From Eunapius fragilis (Eukaryota; Porifera; Demospongiae; Spongillida; Spongillidae): a stretch of DNA of 64,000 nucleotides. The position numbers and the translations under genes were made by a program. This document shows, in pieces, positions 22,960-34,700 of this stretch (its first letter is position 1; every line of letters begins with the position of its first letter). Under the pieces are notes generated by a model. That model had not been told where the DNA came from. It searched no databases and saw only the letters and a list, made by a program, of their open reading frames with translations. Where the stretch lies: contig OY811980.1 of NCBI GenBank assembly GCA_963681505.1, positions 6,581,572-6,645,571 of the forward strand. Reading direction: 5' to 3'.

Positions 22960-23990
22960 ACCACAAATTGGGATGCTAGCCGATGCAACACCCCTGGTCC
23001 TGCATGGGCCCTGGCCGAAACGTAATTGGGACCGTTGCGCGGGTTGATACCATGCATGCATGGGGGGAACCTCCGTCACGTTGGTCCTATACAGTTCCAT
23101 ACATGTATAAGGCATGGGCATCGATCTCATCAACATTTTGTTTTCTTGAATCGTGCATCTGTATGAGCTTTTCATGCATAAATGTATTAGCGCATCAAAC
23201 GCTTTCGTGCCCTCCCCCTGGTAGGGTTGTTATCTTAATAGTCATTTGCGCCCCCCCCCCCCCCCCCCCCTCCCAACTTGTGCTCCAATTGGAGGTGCGT
23301 GTATGCTGTGCTGGCACTACATATGGGCAGTTAAGGGTTAACCGTCATTTGGACGACCGCTAATACGGAAAAGTATCCTCCTGCAGATACGTCTACAGTC
23401 TAATACTGAAATGTCTCCTCCCGCCCACATTCATTGATTTGAGGAGTTAGGAAAACTGTCAGTGTTCTTAGTCCTAAGCCCTGTTCACCACTAGTAGAAA
23501 TCATCCCTTAACAAATCACATTAACAACTCAATTGCAAACAGCATACCAAATCAGTACACTGCAAAGGGTAATTGGCTGTGCATGGATGCCACCTGTCCG
23601 GAGTTTACTAGTGACGTGGTCCTAGCCAGCTTCCATCCACTCTGGGAGTCTCTGGCCTGCACTGAGAATGACGAAGAGGGCAGGGCAAATGCGGTGGTAC
23701 TTTTATTTTAAACTATACAAATTAAGCAATGCAATTGAATTTTGCCGGCTTTTAGCACCAATTCCTCTCCCCCTCTCTTCGCGCCCTTCCGCGGGTCTCT
23801 TTTTTCCTTAAGAAAAAAATTGGTTGCTACAATATTAATGCTCAAAGAAATATTTACGGTGCTAGCAGGGCTAGGGCACCCTATCTCTGAAGAGCGCTTC
23901 GGTGGTTTCTGGCCACAAAGACAACTGCTTAATACATCTACCACAAGAGTGGATTCCATGCACTTTAATGGCTTCCAAGCCGATAAAATG
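22960..23990. other. Gene-free stretch with a poly(C) run
   Basis: No gene was recognised. A poly(C) run of about 20 lies at 23,250-23,270. Confidence 0.45.
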
Positions 23991-23994
23991 TTAG

Positions 23995-24178
23995 CACTTG
24001 TGTACGTGGTTTCCCACCTTCTCACGGCACCTTGTCGCTAATGGTATGGTATAAAGAAGAAAAAAAAAGAAAGAATTTAAAAAAGAAATACGCTCACACA
24101 ATCGACCGAGCAACCCGCAAGAAGTGTAACACCGCATGGCAGCACTGACGGCGCGCACACAGTGCATATTATTATTAT
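23995..24178 (-). repeat. Right arm of inverted repeat (partner 7,738-7,915)
   Basis: Near-identical reverse complement of the segment at 7,738-7,915, including the T-rich run and the AGCGACAAGGTGCCGTGAGA block. It lies upstream of beta-trefoil gene 4 but in the opposite orientation relative to the gene compared with copy 3. Confidence 0.85.
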
Positions 24179-24475
24179 GCTCTAAGTTTGAAATTGAAAG
24201 CTCTAAGTTTGAAATTGTGCGGACTAACTAACGAATGGGAAGGTCACGATGAATGTGCTCACAATGCATGTGACATCGGGATATCAACCAAGTGCACGTG
24301 TGTGTTAATCACTTGCCCACTGCCCATCAATAACGATGGACTCGGGAAGGTTCATACAGACTCATCACGCTGGTCTGCAGATATAGAAAACGTAACAAAA
24401 TGCACGGGAGTGTACTGAGGATTACTACTGCACAGTGTTGCCACGATTATACGTATTTGGCTGTATAAGCACACT

Positions 24476-25090
24476 CAGTGGCGTAGGAACCGGGGGGGGG
24501 GGGGGCGGGGGGGCCAAGGCCCCCCCTCCCCCCAATCATAAAATTGAGGGGGCCAGGCCCCCCCCCAATCCTAATAAAATTCAATGTTCACACGACATAT
24601 CTTTGGTACGACATGGTACGGAACAGTTAAATATGGCACGGTACGACAACGGATTATTTGGGGATTGTGTGGCGGCCGTAGCTACAATTAATGCAACCAC
24701 CACGCCATTTTAATACTATGGAAAACAAGCTACTGCGCATGCTCGCATATCACAATCGAGCGACTGTATGGTTTTGGTAGTGTTCAAGCGTCGAATTTTA
24801 ACCATGCCGTACCGTACAGTCCATGCTGGCACGGAAAGATTGTGTCGTGTAAACATAGTATTAGTGTTAAAATATAAATCCACGTGTCGGTTTGATAGCG
24901 TTAATCTTGTAGCCCCTCTTGATCGGTCTTTCAGGACAACCTGACTTTCCCGAAGCGTATAACTTCATAATTTACCTTTATAAAACAACTATGTGCGACC
25001 GTGAGGTTTCATAAGTCAACTACCATACTTTTTCAAAAGCTTTTGCGCTCCGCGCGGGAGGGGCCACATCCCCCTCCCGCACCCCACCCC

Positions 25091-25124
<34 letters not shown>

Positions 25125-25222
25125 ACCTTTGCTGACGCGTCTGCAACCTTCCGCCGGCTATTTCACTGATATTTTAGTATGAGGTTGGCCCCCCCAATCT
25201 TTAATGCGTTCATACGCCACTG
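24476..25222. mobile_element. hAT-like non-autonomous element with ACACT duplication
   Basis: The ends are inverted copies CAGTGGCGTA(G/T), common in hAT elements. Poly(G) follows the left end and poly(C)/GGCCCCCCC precedes the right end. ACACT flanks both sides directly (24,471-24,475 and 25,223-25,227). A long poly(C) run (about 25,093-25,124) lies inside. No transposase is present. A 5-bp duplication fits the hAT5-type group rather than the usual 8-bp hAT pattern. Confidence 0.7.
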
Positions 25223-25227
25223 ACACT

Positions 25228-25718
25228 CTTTATCGCGTACATTTGGCGTTCTCGTGTTTGCATATGCAGGCACGAGATACCATTGCATGTACGCCATACA
25301 GCCGGTATGATCTCCACTGACTCACGCTGAAGGCCATCAAGATGGTGTTACATGTAGTGCTCAAATGAACTCAGATACTTATATCAACCGCAATCAATCC
25401 ATGATAGTTTACGCAGTGATGCCGCTACATTCACTGCTAATGCATTATTAGACCGCACGAATGATCGCATTTTCCACTGTACATAAACATGTACATAAAG
25501 TCGTACATGTTGTAGAAGCTGTTAGCTTTCTTAAGCGAAGTCATTAATTATTTCACTGTGTGTGAACGGTGAAATCACTAGATGGATCGATAGTGTTAGC
25601 AAAGAAAGCTAACAGTTACAAATTAAAAACAGATACCACAACGTAACAGCTTGTAAAAAAAAAAACATGATATGATAATGACAGAAGTCACTGCACTGAT
25701 CTGTTAGCTCTCAAGGGC
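25228..25718. other. Gene-free stretch downstream of EFCAB7
   Basis: 3' flank of the EFCAB7-like gene. A short inverted pair occurs around 25,518-25,530 (GAAGCTGTTAGCTTTC) and 25,600-25,612 (GAAAGCTAACAG). No other gene was recognised. Confidence 0.4.
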
Positions 25719-28700
25719 TCAGCTGAGGATCTTACAAGCTACACAGTTCACACTGTAAGGTTTCTCTGGGTCCTGTGGCACAAGATGGAAACCAACCTGT
25801 GCAAGAAAAAGGGACAAAAGGAATGAGGGGCTAGTCAGTGATGAATGGCTGGATGGGAATGAGGGGCTAGTGAGTGATGAACAGCTGGGTGGGAATGAGG
25901 GGCTAGTGGGTGATGAACAGCTGGGTGGGAATGAGGGGCTAGTGGGTGATGAACAGCTGGTGGGAGTGAGGGGCTAGTGGGTGATGAACAGCTGGTGGGA
26001 AGGAGGGGTTAGTGGGTGATGAACATCTGGGTGGGAAGGAGGGGGTTAGTGGGTGATGAGCTGGGTGGGAAGGAGGGGGTTAGTGGGTGATGAGCTGGGT
26101 GGGAAGGAGGGGGTTAGTGGGTGATGAGCTGGGTGGGAAGGAGGGGGTTAGTGGGTGATGAGCTGGGTGGGAAGGAGGGGGTTAATGGGTGATGAGCTGG
26201 GTGGGAAGGAGGGGGTTAGTGGGTGATGAGCTGGGTGGGAAGGAGGGGGTTAGTGGGTGATGAACAGCTGGGTGGGAAGGAGGGGGTTAGTGGGTGATGA
26301 GCTGGGTGGGAAGGAGGGGGTTAGTGGGTGATGAACATCTGGGTGGGAAGGAGGGGGTTAGTGGGTGATGAGCTGGGTGGGAAGGAGGGGGTTAGTGGGT
26401 GATGAGCTGGGTGGGAAGGAGGGGGTTAGTGGGTGATGAGCTGGGTGGGAAGGAGGGGGTTAGTGGGTGATGAACATCTGGGTGGGAAGGAGGGGGTTAG
26501 TGGGTGATGAGCTGGGTGGGAAGGAGGGGGTTAGTGGGTGATGAGCTGGGTGGGAAGGAGGGGGTTAGTGGGTGATGAACAGCTGGGTGGGAAGGAGGGG
26601 GCTAATGGATAATGAAAATATTTACCACTGCAGAGTGTGGCACTATGTCCAGGACATGTACAGAGCTCTCTCTATTAACAGCCATGTTTGTGCTCCTGCT
26701 ACAGTCCAGCTGTACAGACGCGTGCTTTGGTCCCTGGAGGAGGGGCATATCATTAGGACATGGTGATGGACAAGGTACTCAGCAGTAATGGTGTGTATGT
26801 TAAGCAAAACATTCAGTGCACCTTGTTTTCAAGTACAATGCTTGTCAGGTGCCCAATTGAATAGGAATATGTTTTCAGATCTTCTCCCCCCTCCTTCACC
26901 CTATCACACATTCCCTGTGCACACGCCAGTTGAACAACCACAGGGTTGATAATGGATGAGACTAAACACATCTCCACTATCTCAATCTCTGTTTCACAAC
27001 TCTCTGTGAACACTGTAAATTGAAACGGACAGGCCTGGAGTGAGGCAGTGGGAGGAGCAAGGAAGTGGGAGGAGCAAGGAAGTGAGTAGAAAGCAAATAG
27101 GCAGAAAGTGAAGCAAGGAAATATGAGGAAAACATTAGCAGGCCAAACCTGGGCCAGTTGCAGCTGATGACTGTAGCCTAGTGCTGTCATGACTACCCAG
27201 AGCTCCGCCTCCCCACCTTCGGGGTCCTCTGCCGTCATGATGTGGAGATCAATGAACCCTTTTAAGGTCAGCTCATCTTCCTCGGTCATCTCAAAGTTTT
27301 CTAGGCACAGGGAGAACAAACCATCAGCATGCAGGGCCTTTGGATACACTTGAGGTATGGGTGTGGGTGTGGGTGTGGATAGATCCTTTCTTGTATCTTC
27401 ATTGTGCAACGCATACATGCCTTGGCACCCACCCACTCACCTTGGCACCCACCCACTCTCACCTTGGTACCCACCCACTCACCTTGGTACCCACCCCACT
27501 CACCTTGGTACCCACCCACTCACCTTGGTACCCACCCACTCACCTTGGCACCCACCCACTCACCTTGGATGACCTTCCACGCTGCATCGTCACACATCTC
27601 TCCACATGTCCTCTCTTGGAAGAAGTCCAACTCCGTCCTACTAATCGATCCATTGTCATCAAGGTCAATTCTATGAAATATTTCCTCAAGGGCCTCCCTG
27701 TTAGTGGGCGATATATAACATGCACCCTCACACAGCAGTAACAGAGAGATACACATAAAACACACGGCACAAATACAATACAGGGGCAACAAATAGCCCA
27801 CCTACACACAGACACACACATAACTACTTCAGGGATAAACCTATGCACACACACATACTTGCATTGTTGAGTCAGGGTGACCTTCCCACCCTCCTGAAGC
27901 ACCAAGGGAACAGGATACTCCTGTTCCTCCACTGGCCTTTGGTGGCAGCCAGATGTGAAAGGGACAAGAGCATAGCTCCCTCGCTCAAGGTCCACCTGAC
28001 GCACGCACCTCTGGAAGGATGGGGAAGAGGTAAGAGGGAGGAGTGTGGAAAGAGGATGAAATTTACACAGAAGTGAAGGGGAGTGTGGAGAGTGAGGGAA
28101 GTAAGGGGACACATGCACTTCATATGGAGATGTAGCACTATACCTGTCCATACTGATAGTGTGTGTATGTGATGAGTTCTGTTGGCCTCTCCTCCCCATC
28201 CACATGGAACACAAAAAGTGATATGTCAGTGCTATGGTTTCCTGTTGACGAAGAGAAGCGAAAATGAACATTGGAAGAAGTGAAGGGGAAGTGTTGGAAG
28301 AAGTGAAGGGGAAGTGTTGGAAGAAGTGAAGGGGAAGTGTTGGAAGAAGTGAAGGGGAAGTGTTGGAAGAAGTGAAGGGAAGTGTTGGAAGAAGTGAAGG
28401 GGAAGTGTTGGAAGAAGTGAAGGGGAAGTGTTGGAAGAAGTGAAGGGGAAGTGTTGGAAGAAGTGAAGGGGGAGTGTTGGAAGAAGTGAAGGGGAAGTGT
28501 TGGAAGAAGTGAAGGGGAAGTGTTGGAAGAAGTGAAGGGGAAGTGTTGGAAGAAGTGAAGGGGAAGTGTTGGAAGAAGTGAAGGGGAAGTGTTGGAAGAA
28601 GTGAAGGGGGAGTGTTGGAAGAAGTGAAGGGGGAGTGTTGGAAGAAGTGAAGGGGGAGTGTTGGAAGAAGTGAAGGGGAAGTGTTGGAAGAAGTGAAGGG

Positions 28701-31700
28701 GAAGTGTTGGAAGAAGTGAAGGGGAAGTGTTGGAAGAAGTGAAGGGGAAGTGTTGGAAGAAGTGAAGGGGAAGTGTTGGAAGAAGTGAAGGGGAAGTGTT
28801 GGAAGAAGTGAAGGGGAAGTGTTGGAAGAAGTGAAGGGGAAGTGTTGGAAGAAGTGAAGGGGAAGTGTTGGAAGAAGTGATAGGGAAGTGTTGGAAGAAG
28901 TGAAGGGGAAGTGTTGGAAGAAGTGAAGGGGGAGTGTTGGAAGAAGTGAAGGGGAAGTGTTGGAAGAAGTGAAGGGGGAGTGTTGGAAGAAGTGAAGGGG
29001 GAGTGTTGGAAGAAGTGAAGGGGAAGTGTTGGAAGAAGTGAAGGGGAAGTGTTGGAAGAAGTGAAGGGGAGTGTTGGAAGAAGTGAAGGGGAAGTGTTGG
29101 AAGAAGTGAAGGGGAAGTGTTGGAAGAAGTGAAGGGGAAGTGTTGGAAGAAGTGAAGGGGAAGTGTTGGAAGAAGTGAAGGGGAAGTGTTGGAAGAAGTG
29201 AAGGGGGAGTGTTGGAAGAAGTGAAGGGGTAGTGTTGGAAGAAGTGAAGGGGGAGTGTTGGAAGAAGTGAAGGGGGAGTGTTGGAAGAAGTGAAGGGGAA
29301 GTGTTGGAAGAAGTGAAGGGGGAGTGTTGGAAGAAGTGAAGGGGGAGTGTTGGAAGAAGTGAAGGGGAAGTGTTGGAAGAAGTGAAGGGGGAGTGTTGGA
29401 AGAAGTGAAGGGGGAGTGTTGGAAGAAGTGAAGGGGAAGTGTTGGAAGAAGTGAAGGGGTAGTGTTGGAAGAAGTGAAGGGGGAGTGTTGGAAGAAGTGA
29501 AGGGGGAGTGTTGGAAGAAGTGAAGGGGAAGTGTTGGAAGAAGTGAAGGGGGAGTGTTGGAAGAAGTGAAGGGGGAGTGTTGGAAGAAGTGAAGGGGAAG
29601 TGTTGGAAGAAGTGAAGGGGGAGTGTTGGAAGAAGTGAAGGGGGAGTGTTGGAAGAAGTGAAGGGGAAGTGTTGGAAGAAGTGAAGGGGGAGTGTTGGAA
29701 GAAGTGAAGGGGAAGTGTTGGAAGAAGTGAAGGGGAAGTGTTGGAAGAAGTGAAGGGGAAGTGTTGGAAGAAGTGAAGGGGAAGTGTTGGAAGAAGTGAA
29801 GGGGAAGTGTTGGAAGAAGTGAAGGGGTAGTGTTGGAAGAAATGAAGGGGGAGTGTTGGAAGAAGTGAAGGGGAAGTGTTGGAAGAAGTGAAGGGGGAGT
29901 GTTGGAAGAAGTGAAGGGGTAGTGTTGGAAGAAGTGAAGGGGGAGTGTTGGAAGAAGTGAAGGGGAAGTGTTGGAAGAAGTGAAGGGGAGTGTTGGAAGA
30001 AGTGAAGGGGAAGTGTTGGAAGAAGTGAAGGGGAAGTGTTGGAAGAAGTGAAGGGGAAGTGTTGGAAGAAGTGAAGGGGAAGTGTTGGAAGAAGTGAAGG
30101 GGAAGTGTTGGAAGAAGTGAAGGGGAAATGTTGGAAGAAGTGAAGGGGGAGTGTTGGAAGAAGTGAAGGGGAAGTGTTGGAAGAAGTGAAGGGGAAGTGT
30201 TGGAAGAAGTGAAGGGGGAGTGTTGGAAGAAGTGAAGGGGAAGTGTTGGAAGAAGTGAAGGGGAAATGTTGGAAGAAGTGAAGGGGGAGTGTTGGAAGAA
30301 GTGAAGGGGAAGTGTTGGAAGAAGTGAAGGGGAAGTGTTGGAAGAAGTGAAGGGGAAGTGTTGGAAGAAGTGAAGGGGAAGTGTTGGAAGAAGTGAAGGG
30401 GAAGTGTTGGAAGAAGTGAAGGGGAAATGTTGGAAGAAGTGAAGGGGGAGTGTTGGAAGAAGTGAAGGGGAAGTGTTGGAAGAAGTGAAGGGGAAGTGTT
30501 GGAAGAAGTGAAGGGGGAGTGTTGGAAGAAGTGAAGGGGAAGTGTTGGAAGAAGTGAAGGGGAAATGTTGGAAGAAGTGAAGGGGGAGTGTTGGAAGAAG
30601 TGAAGGGGAAGTGTTGGAAGAAGTGAAGGGGAAGTGTTGGAAGAAGTGAAGGGGAAGTGTTGGAAGAAGTGAAGGGGAAGTGTTGGAAGAAGTGAAGGGG
30701 AAGTGTTGGAAGAAGTGAAGGGGAAATGTTGGAAGAAGTGAAGGGGGAGTGTTGGAAGAAGTGAAGGGGAAGTGTTGGAAGAAGTGAAGGGGAAGTGTTG
30801 GAAGAAGTGAAGGGGAAGTGTTGGAAGAAGTGAAGGGGAAGTGTTGGAAGAAGTGAAGGGGAAGTGTTGGAAGAAGTGAAGGGGAAATGTTGGAAGAAGT
30901 GAAGGGGAAGTGTTGGAAGAAGTGAAGGGGAAGTGTTGGAAGAAGTGAAGGGGGAGTGTTGGAAGAAGTGAAGGGGAAGTGTTGGAAGAAGTGAAGGGGG
31001 AGTGTTGGAAGAAGTGAAGGGGAAATGTTGGAAGAAGTGAAGGGGAAGTGTTGGAAGAAGTGAAGGGGAAGTGTTGGAAGAAGTGAAGGGGGAGTGTTGG
31101 AAGAAGTGAAGGGGAAGTGTTGGAAGAAGTGAAAGGGGAGTGTTGGAAGAAGTGAAGGGGAAGTGTTGGAAGAAGTGAAGGGGAAGTGTTGGAAGAAGTG
31201 AAAGGGGAGTGTTGGAAGAAGTGAAGGGGAAGTGTTGGAAGAAGTGAAGGGGAAGTGTTGGAAGAAGTGAAAGGGGAGTGTTGGAAGAAGTGAAGGGGAA
31301 GTGTTGGAAGAAGTGAAGGGGGAGTGTTGGAAGAAGTGAAGGGGGAGTGTTGGAAGAAGTGAGGGATAACAGTGCCGAGGTAAACACCATTTATAAATGA
31401 CTTTCCTGCACACAAACACACACACACACCTGGACTAATGGGACTGATCTCAAAGCATAGCTTGCTGGCCACAGGGAGATTGAGGCAGAACTGCTGGCAG
31501 GACACGCACAGCAAATCATCCCCCTCATGAAGGTCTCCATAGAAACAGCCCTTGGCTGCTATGGTGTTCCAAGAGTCCAAGTTTGCAGGAGGCGTTGACA
31601 GCTGCTGGCCCACAGGGAAGGGAGCAACAGGGGGTTTCCCCATTGCTTGATACAATGGCTTCTTCCATTCTAAGTCTTCCTCTTCCCCATCCTCTCCACT

Positions 31701-34700
31701 CTCCTCCAGTTCCTCCTCTGGTGTAGAAGGAATGTCACTGGATTGTCCTATGCTGACGCTCTCTGTAGGGAGGGGTGACTCCACCCCACTGGATTCCCTC
31801 ATTGACAGTGATGCTAAAAGAGGCGTGGTGGTAGGCGGAGTCGCGGCAGATTTAGGAGGCGTCGGTGGGGAAGTGGGAGGTGTGGTCACTTCCACAGACG
31901 GGGGGCCATTTGTGGGGTTGGGCACTAGGGGGGTGGGGTGGGGAGGTGCAGGGGGAGCAGTGGGGGTCAAGGAAGGGTCTGCAATGGGAAGAGAAAGCTT
32001 GGAGGATATGGGGGGAAGGTGGGTGGGGCACTCCACTTCAGATGGGACATTGGTCTGCTTGTGTTGGTTAGATGCAGAGTGTGACTCCTCCATGCCTGGT
32101 ATTTCCTTGCCTGGTGTGTCAAATGGAAGAACATCTTCTGCTGGTTCAGCCATTTCATCAGTGTTAGAAGAATCAGTTACAACAGGTAACGGTACCTCAT
32201 TCAAAGAAAGAGAAACAGGTTCAGCTGGTAATGTTGCTTCGTTGGAAGGGAGAGAAACAGGTTCACCTGGTAATGGTGCTTTGTTGGAAGGGAGAGAAAC
32301 AGGTTCAGCTGGTAATGGTGCTTTGTTGGAAGGAAGAGAAACAGGTTCTGCTAGCAATGAGGCTTTATTGGAAGGGAGGGAAACAGGTTCAGCTGGTAAT
32401 GGTGTTTTGTTGGAAGGGAGAGAAACAGGTTCAGCTGGTAATGGTGCTTTGTTGGAAGGGAGAGAAACAGGTTCACCTGGTAATGGTGCTTTGTTGAAAG
32501 GGAGAGAAACAGGTTCAGCTGGTAATGGTGCTTTGTTGGAAGGGAGAGAAACAGGTTCAGCTGGTAATGGTGCTTTGTTGGAAGGGAGAGAAACAGGTTC
32601 TGCTAGCAATGAGGCTTTATTGGAAGGGAGGGAAACAGGTTCAGCTGGTAATGGTGCTTTGTTGGAAGGGAGAGAAACAGGTTCACCTGGTAATGGTGTT
32701 TTGTTGGAAGGGAGAGAAACAGGTTCAGCTGGTAATGGTGTTTTGTTGGAAGGGAGAGAAACATGTTCAGCTGCTTTCAGTTTCTGCTGTGTGTTGGGCT
32801 GGGGAGGAGTAATAAGGGGCATGGCTGAATCATCACTTGCAACGTAGACAGAGGCAACAGGTAAATGAGAAGGATGTGGGTGTGGCCTAGATGGTGAGAG
32901 GTGCCTACTGCTGCCATGTGGGTGTGGCCGGTCATGGTGGCCAGGATGCGCATCCAAACCTTTTACCATGTGCCTCGTATCTCCCTGCCTCACACTATGC
33001 TTGGACATCCTTGCCCCTAGCACAGGAGCAGAGGAAGCTGAGGTAGTGGCCTGGGCACCCTGCTGGTAGTGGTGTCCACTGATATAGTACTCTTCACTTT
33101 GAGTGCGGTGCCCAACAGACCTTTGTGTAGTGTGGTCACTGTGGGGAGTCCCCTTCCTCCCTTCGTTGTGGGGAGTCCCCTTCCTCCCTTCACTGTGGGG
33201 AGTCCCCTTCCTCCCTTCGCTGTGGGGAGTCCCCTTCCTCCTTTCGCTGTGGGAAGTCCCCTTCCTCCCTTCACTGCGGGGAGTTCCCTTCCTCCCTTCG
33301 CTGGCTTTCCTCGACGTGTTGAGACTCCTCCCCTCACTCTGGCTCCTCCCCCTAGCAGTAAGCTCAAGCAGTCTTGCACCCCTTGTCCTGTATGCCTTTG
33401 CACACTCCTCCGCCACATTCATCAGCATGTGAGATAGCTGTGCAGATTGCAATCATGTAACATACCATAACCCTGACCACCAGAGTGACTCCATAACACA
33501 CCATAACCCTGACCACCAGAGTGACTCCATAACACACCATAACCCTGACCACCAGAGTGACTCCATAACACACCATAATCCTGACCACCAGAGTGACTCC
33601 ATAACATACCATAACCCTGACCACCAGAGTGACTCCATAACATACCATAACCCTGACCACCAGAGTGACTCTAGTCAAAGTGGCATGGGCTCTGGTGGGT
33701 GTGGGTATGAAGGGGTGTGGTTACCTTCTAGCCCAATCCGTTAAACCAATACTAATTCCCAGTACTACCATTGTAGCCACACCCATCCAAGCCCCACCCA
33801 CTGTAGCAACGCCCACCATCTCCACCACAAACCCTAGCACAGTGAAAAAGTAACTACTAATAATTCTACCAATAATTCCCTAGCGCAGTGAAAAAGTAAC
33901 TACTAATAATTCTACCAATAATTTCCTAGCACAGTGAAAAAAGTAACTACAAATAATTCTACCAATAATTCCCTAGCACAGTGAAAAAGTAACTACTAAT
34001 AAATAATTACCTAGCACAGTGAAAAAGTAACTACCAATAATTCTACCAATAATTCTCTAGCACAGTGAAAAAGTAACTACTAATAATTCTATGAATAATT
34101 CCCTAGAGCACAGTGAAAAAACACAATTTTTGATTTTATAGACGATTGAGCTGTTCAACCATGCGATGATTTTACAAGCGATTTTAAAATCATTTGTGAA
34201 ATCGGAAATTAATTCGCAGGTTTTTTTCACTGTTAGAATCATAGATATTATACGGAAGAATTCATAGTACCTCAGCGTAGTCCAGTTTGCCAGTCCCTTC
34301 GGGGTCTATATCATCGAGGATCGACTGTAGCTCCTCCCTCGACATCTTTTCGCCATGCTTTGGAATGAACAAAATAATAGTAATACTAGTAGGCCTACTG
34401 TAACCTAGGCAACAAAACCTCCAAGCCCCAGCCCCAGCTTCAGCCCAACTTCTGAGAAGGGATACGCCCCGCGCTCCCCAACTACTGGGAGGGAACACGC
34501 TCTGCGTTTTGATGCATAGTGCACATGAATCGAGGGGGACACCAAGGGAACACGCTCTGCGTTTTGATGCATAGGGACACCAAGCCTAATAAACCTTAAG
34601 TCTTATGCCCGCGTAACCCAACTCGCAACGCGCATAGCATTTGCGTCTCTTAGCCTTCAATCGTACTTTGGTGAGTAACGCCATCAACTCCTGCGAAGAC

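Noticed and set aside
22541..23363. Plus-strand frames around beta-trefoil gene 4
   Set aside because: They are shadows of the minus-strand exons and flanks, with no coherent protein features or splice support.
28138..31425. Two further frames of over 1,000 codons rich in Phe, Pro, Ser and His
   Set aside because: They are the other two readings of the 23-bp intronic array, which has no stop in any sense frame.
27540..33452. A single minus-strand frame of 1,970 codons
   Set aside because: It runs through EFCAB7 exon 4, a stop-free minisatellite intron and shadow frames of exons 5-7. Splice sites and homology place the real exons separately.
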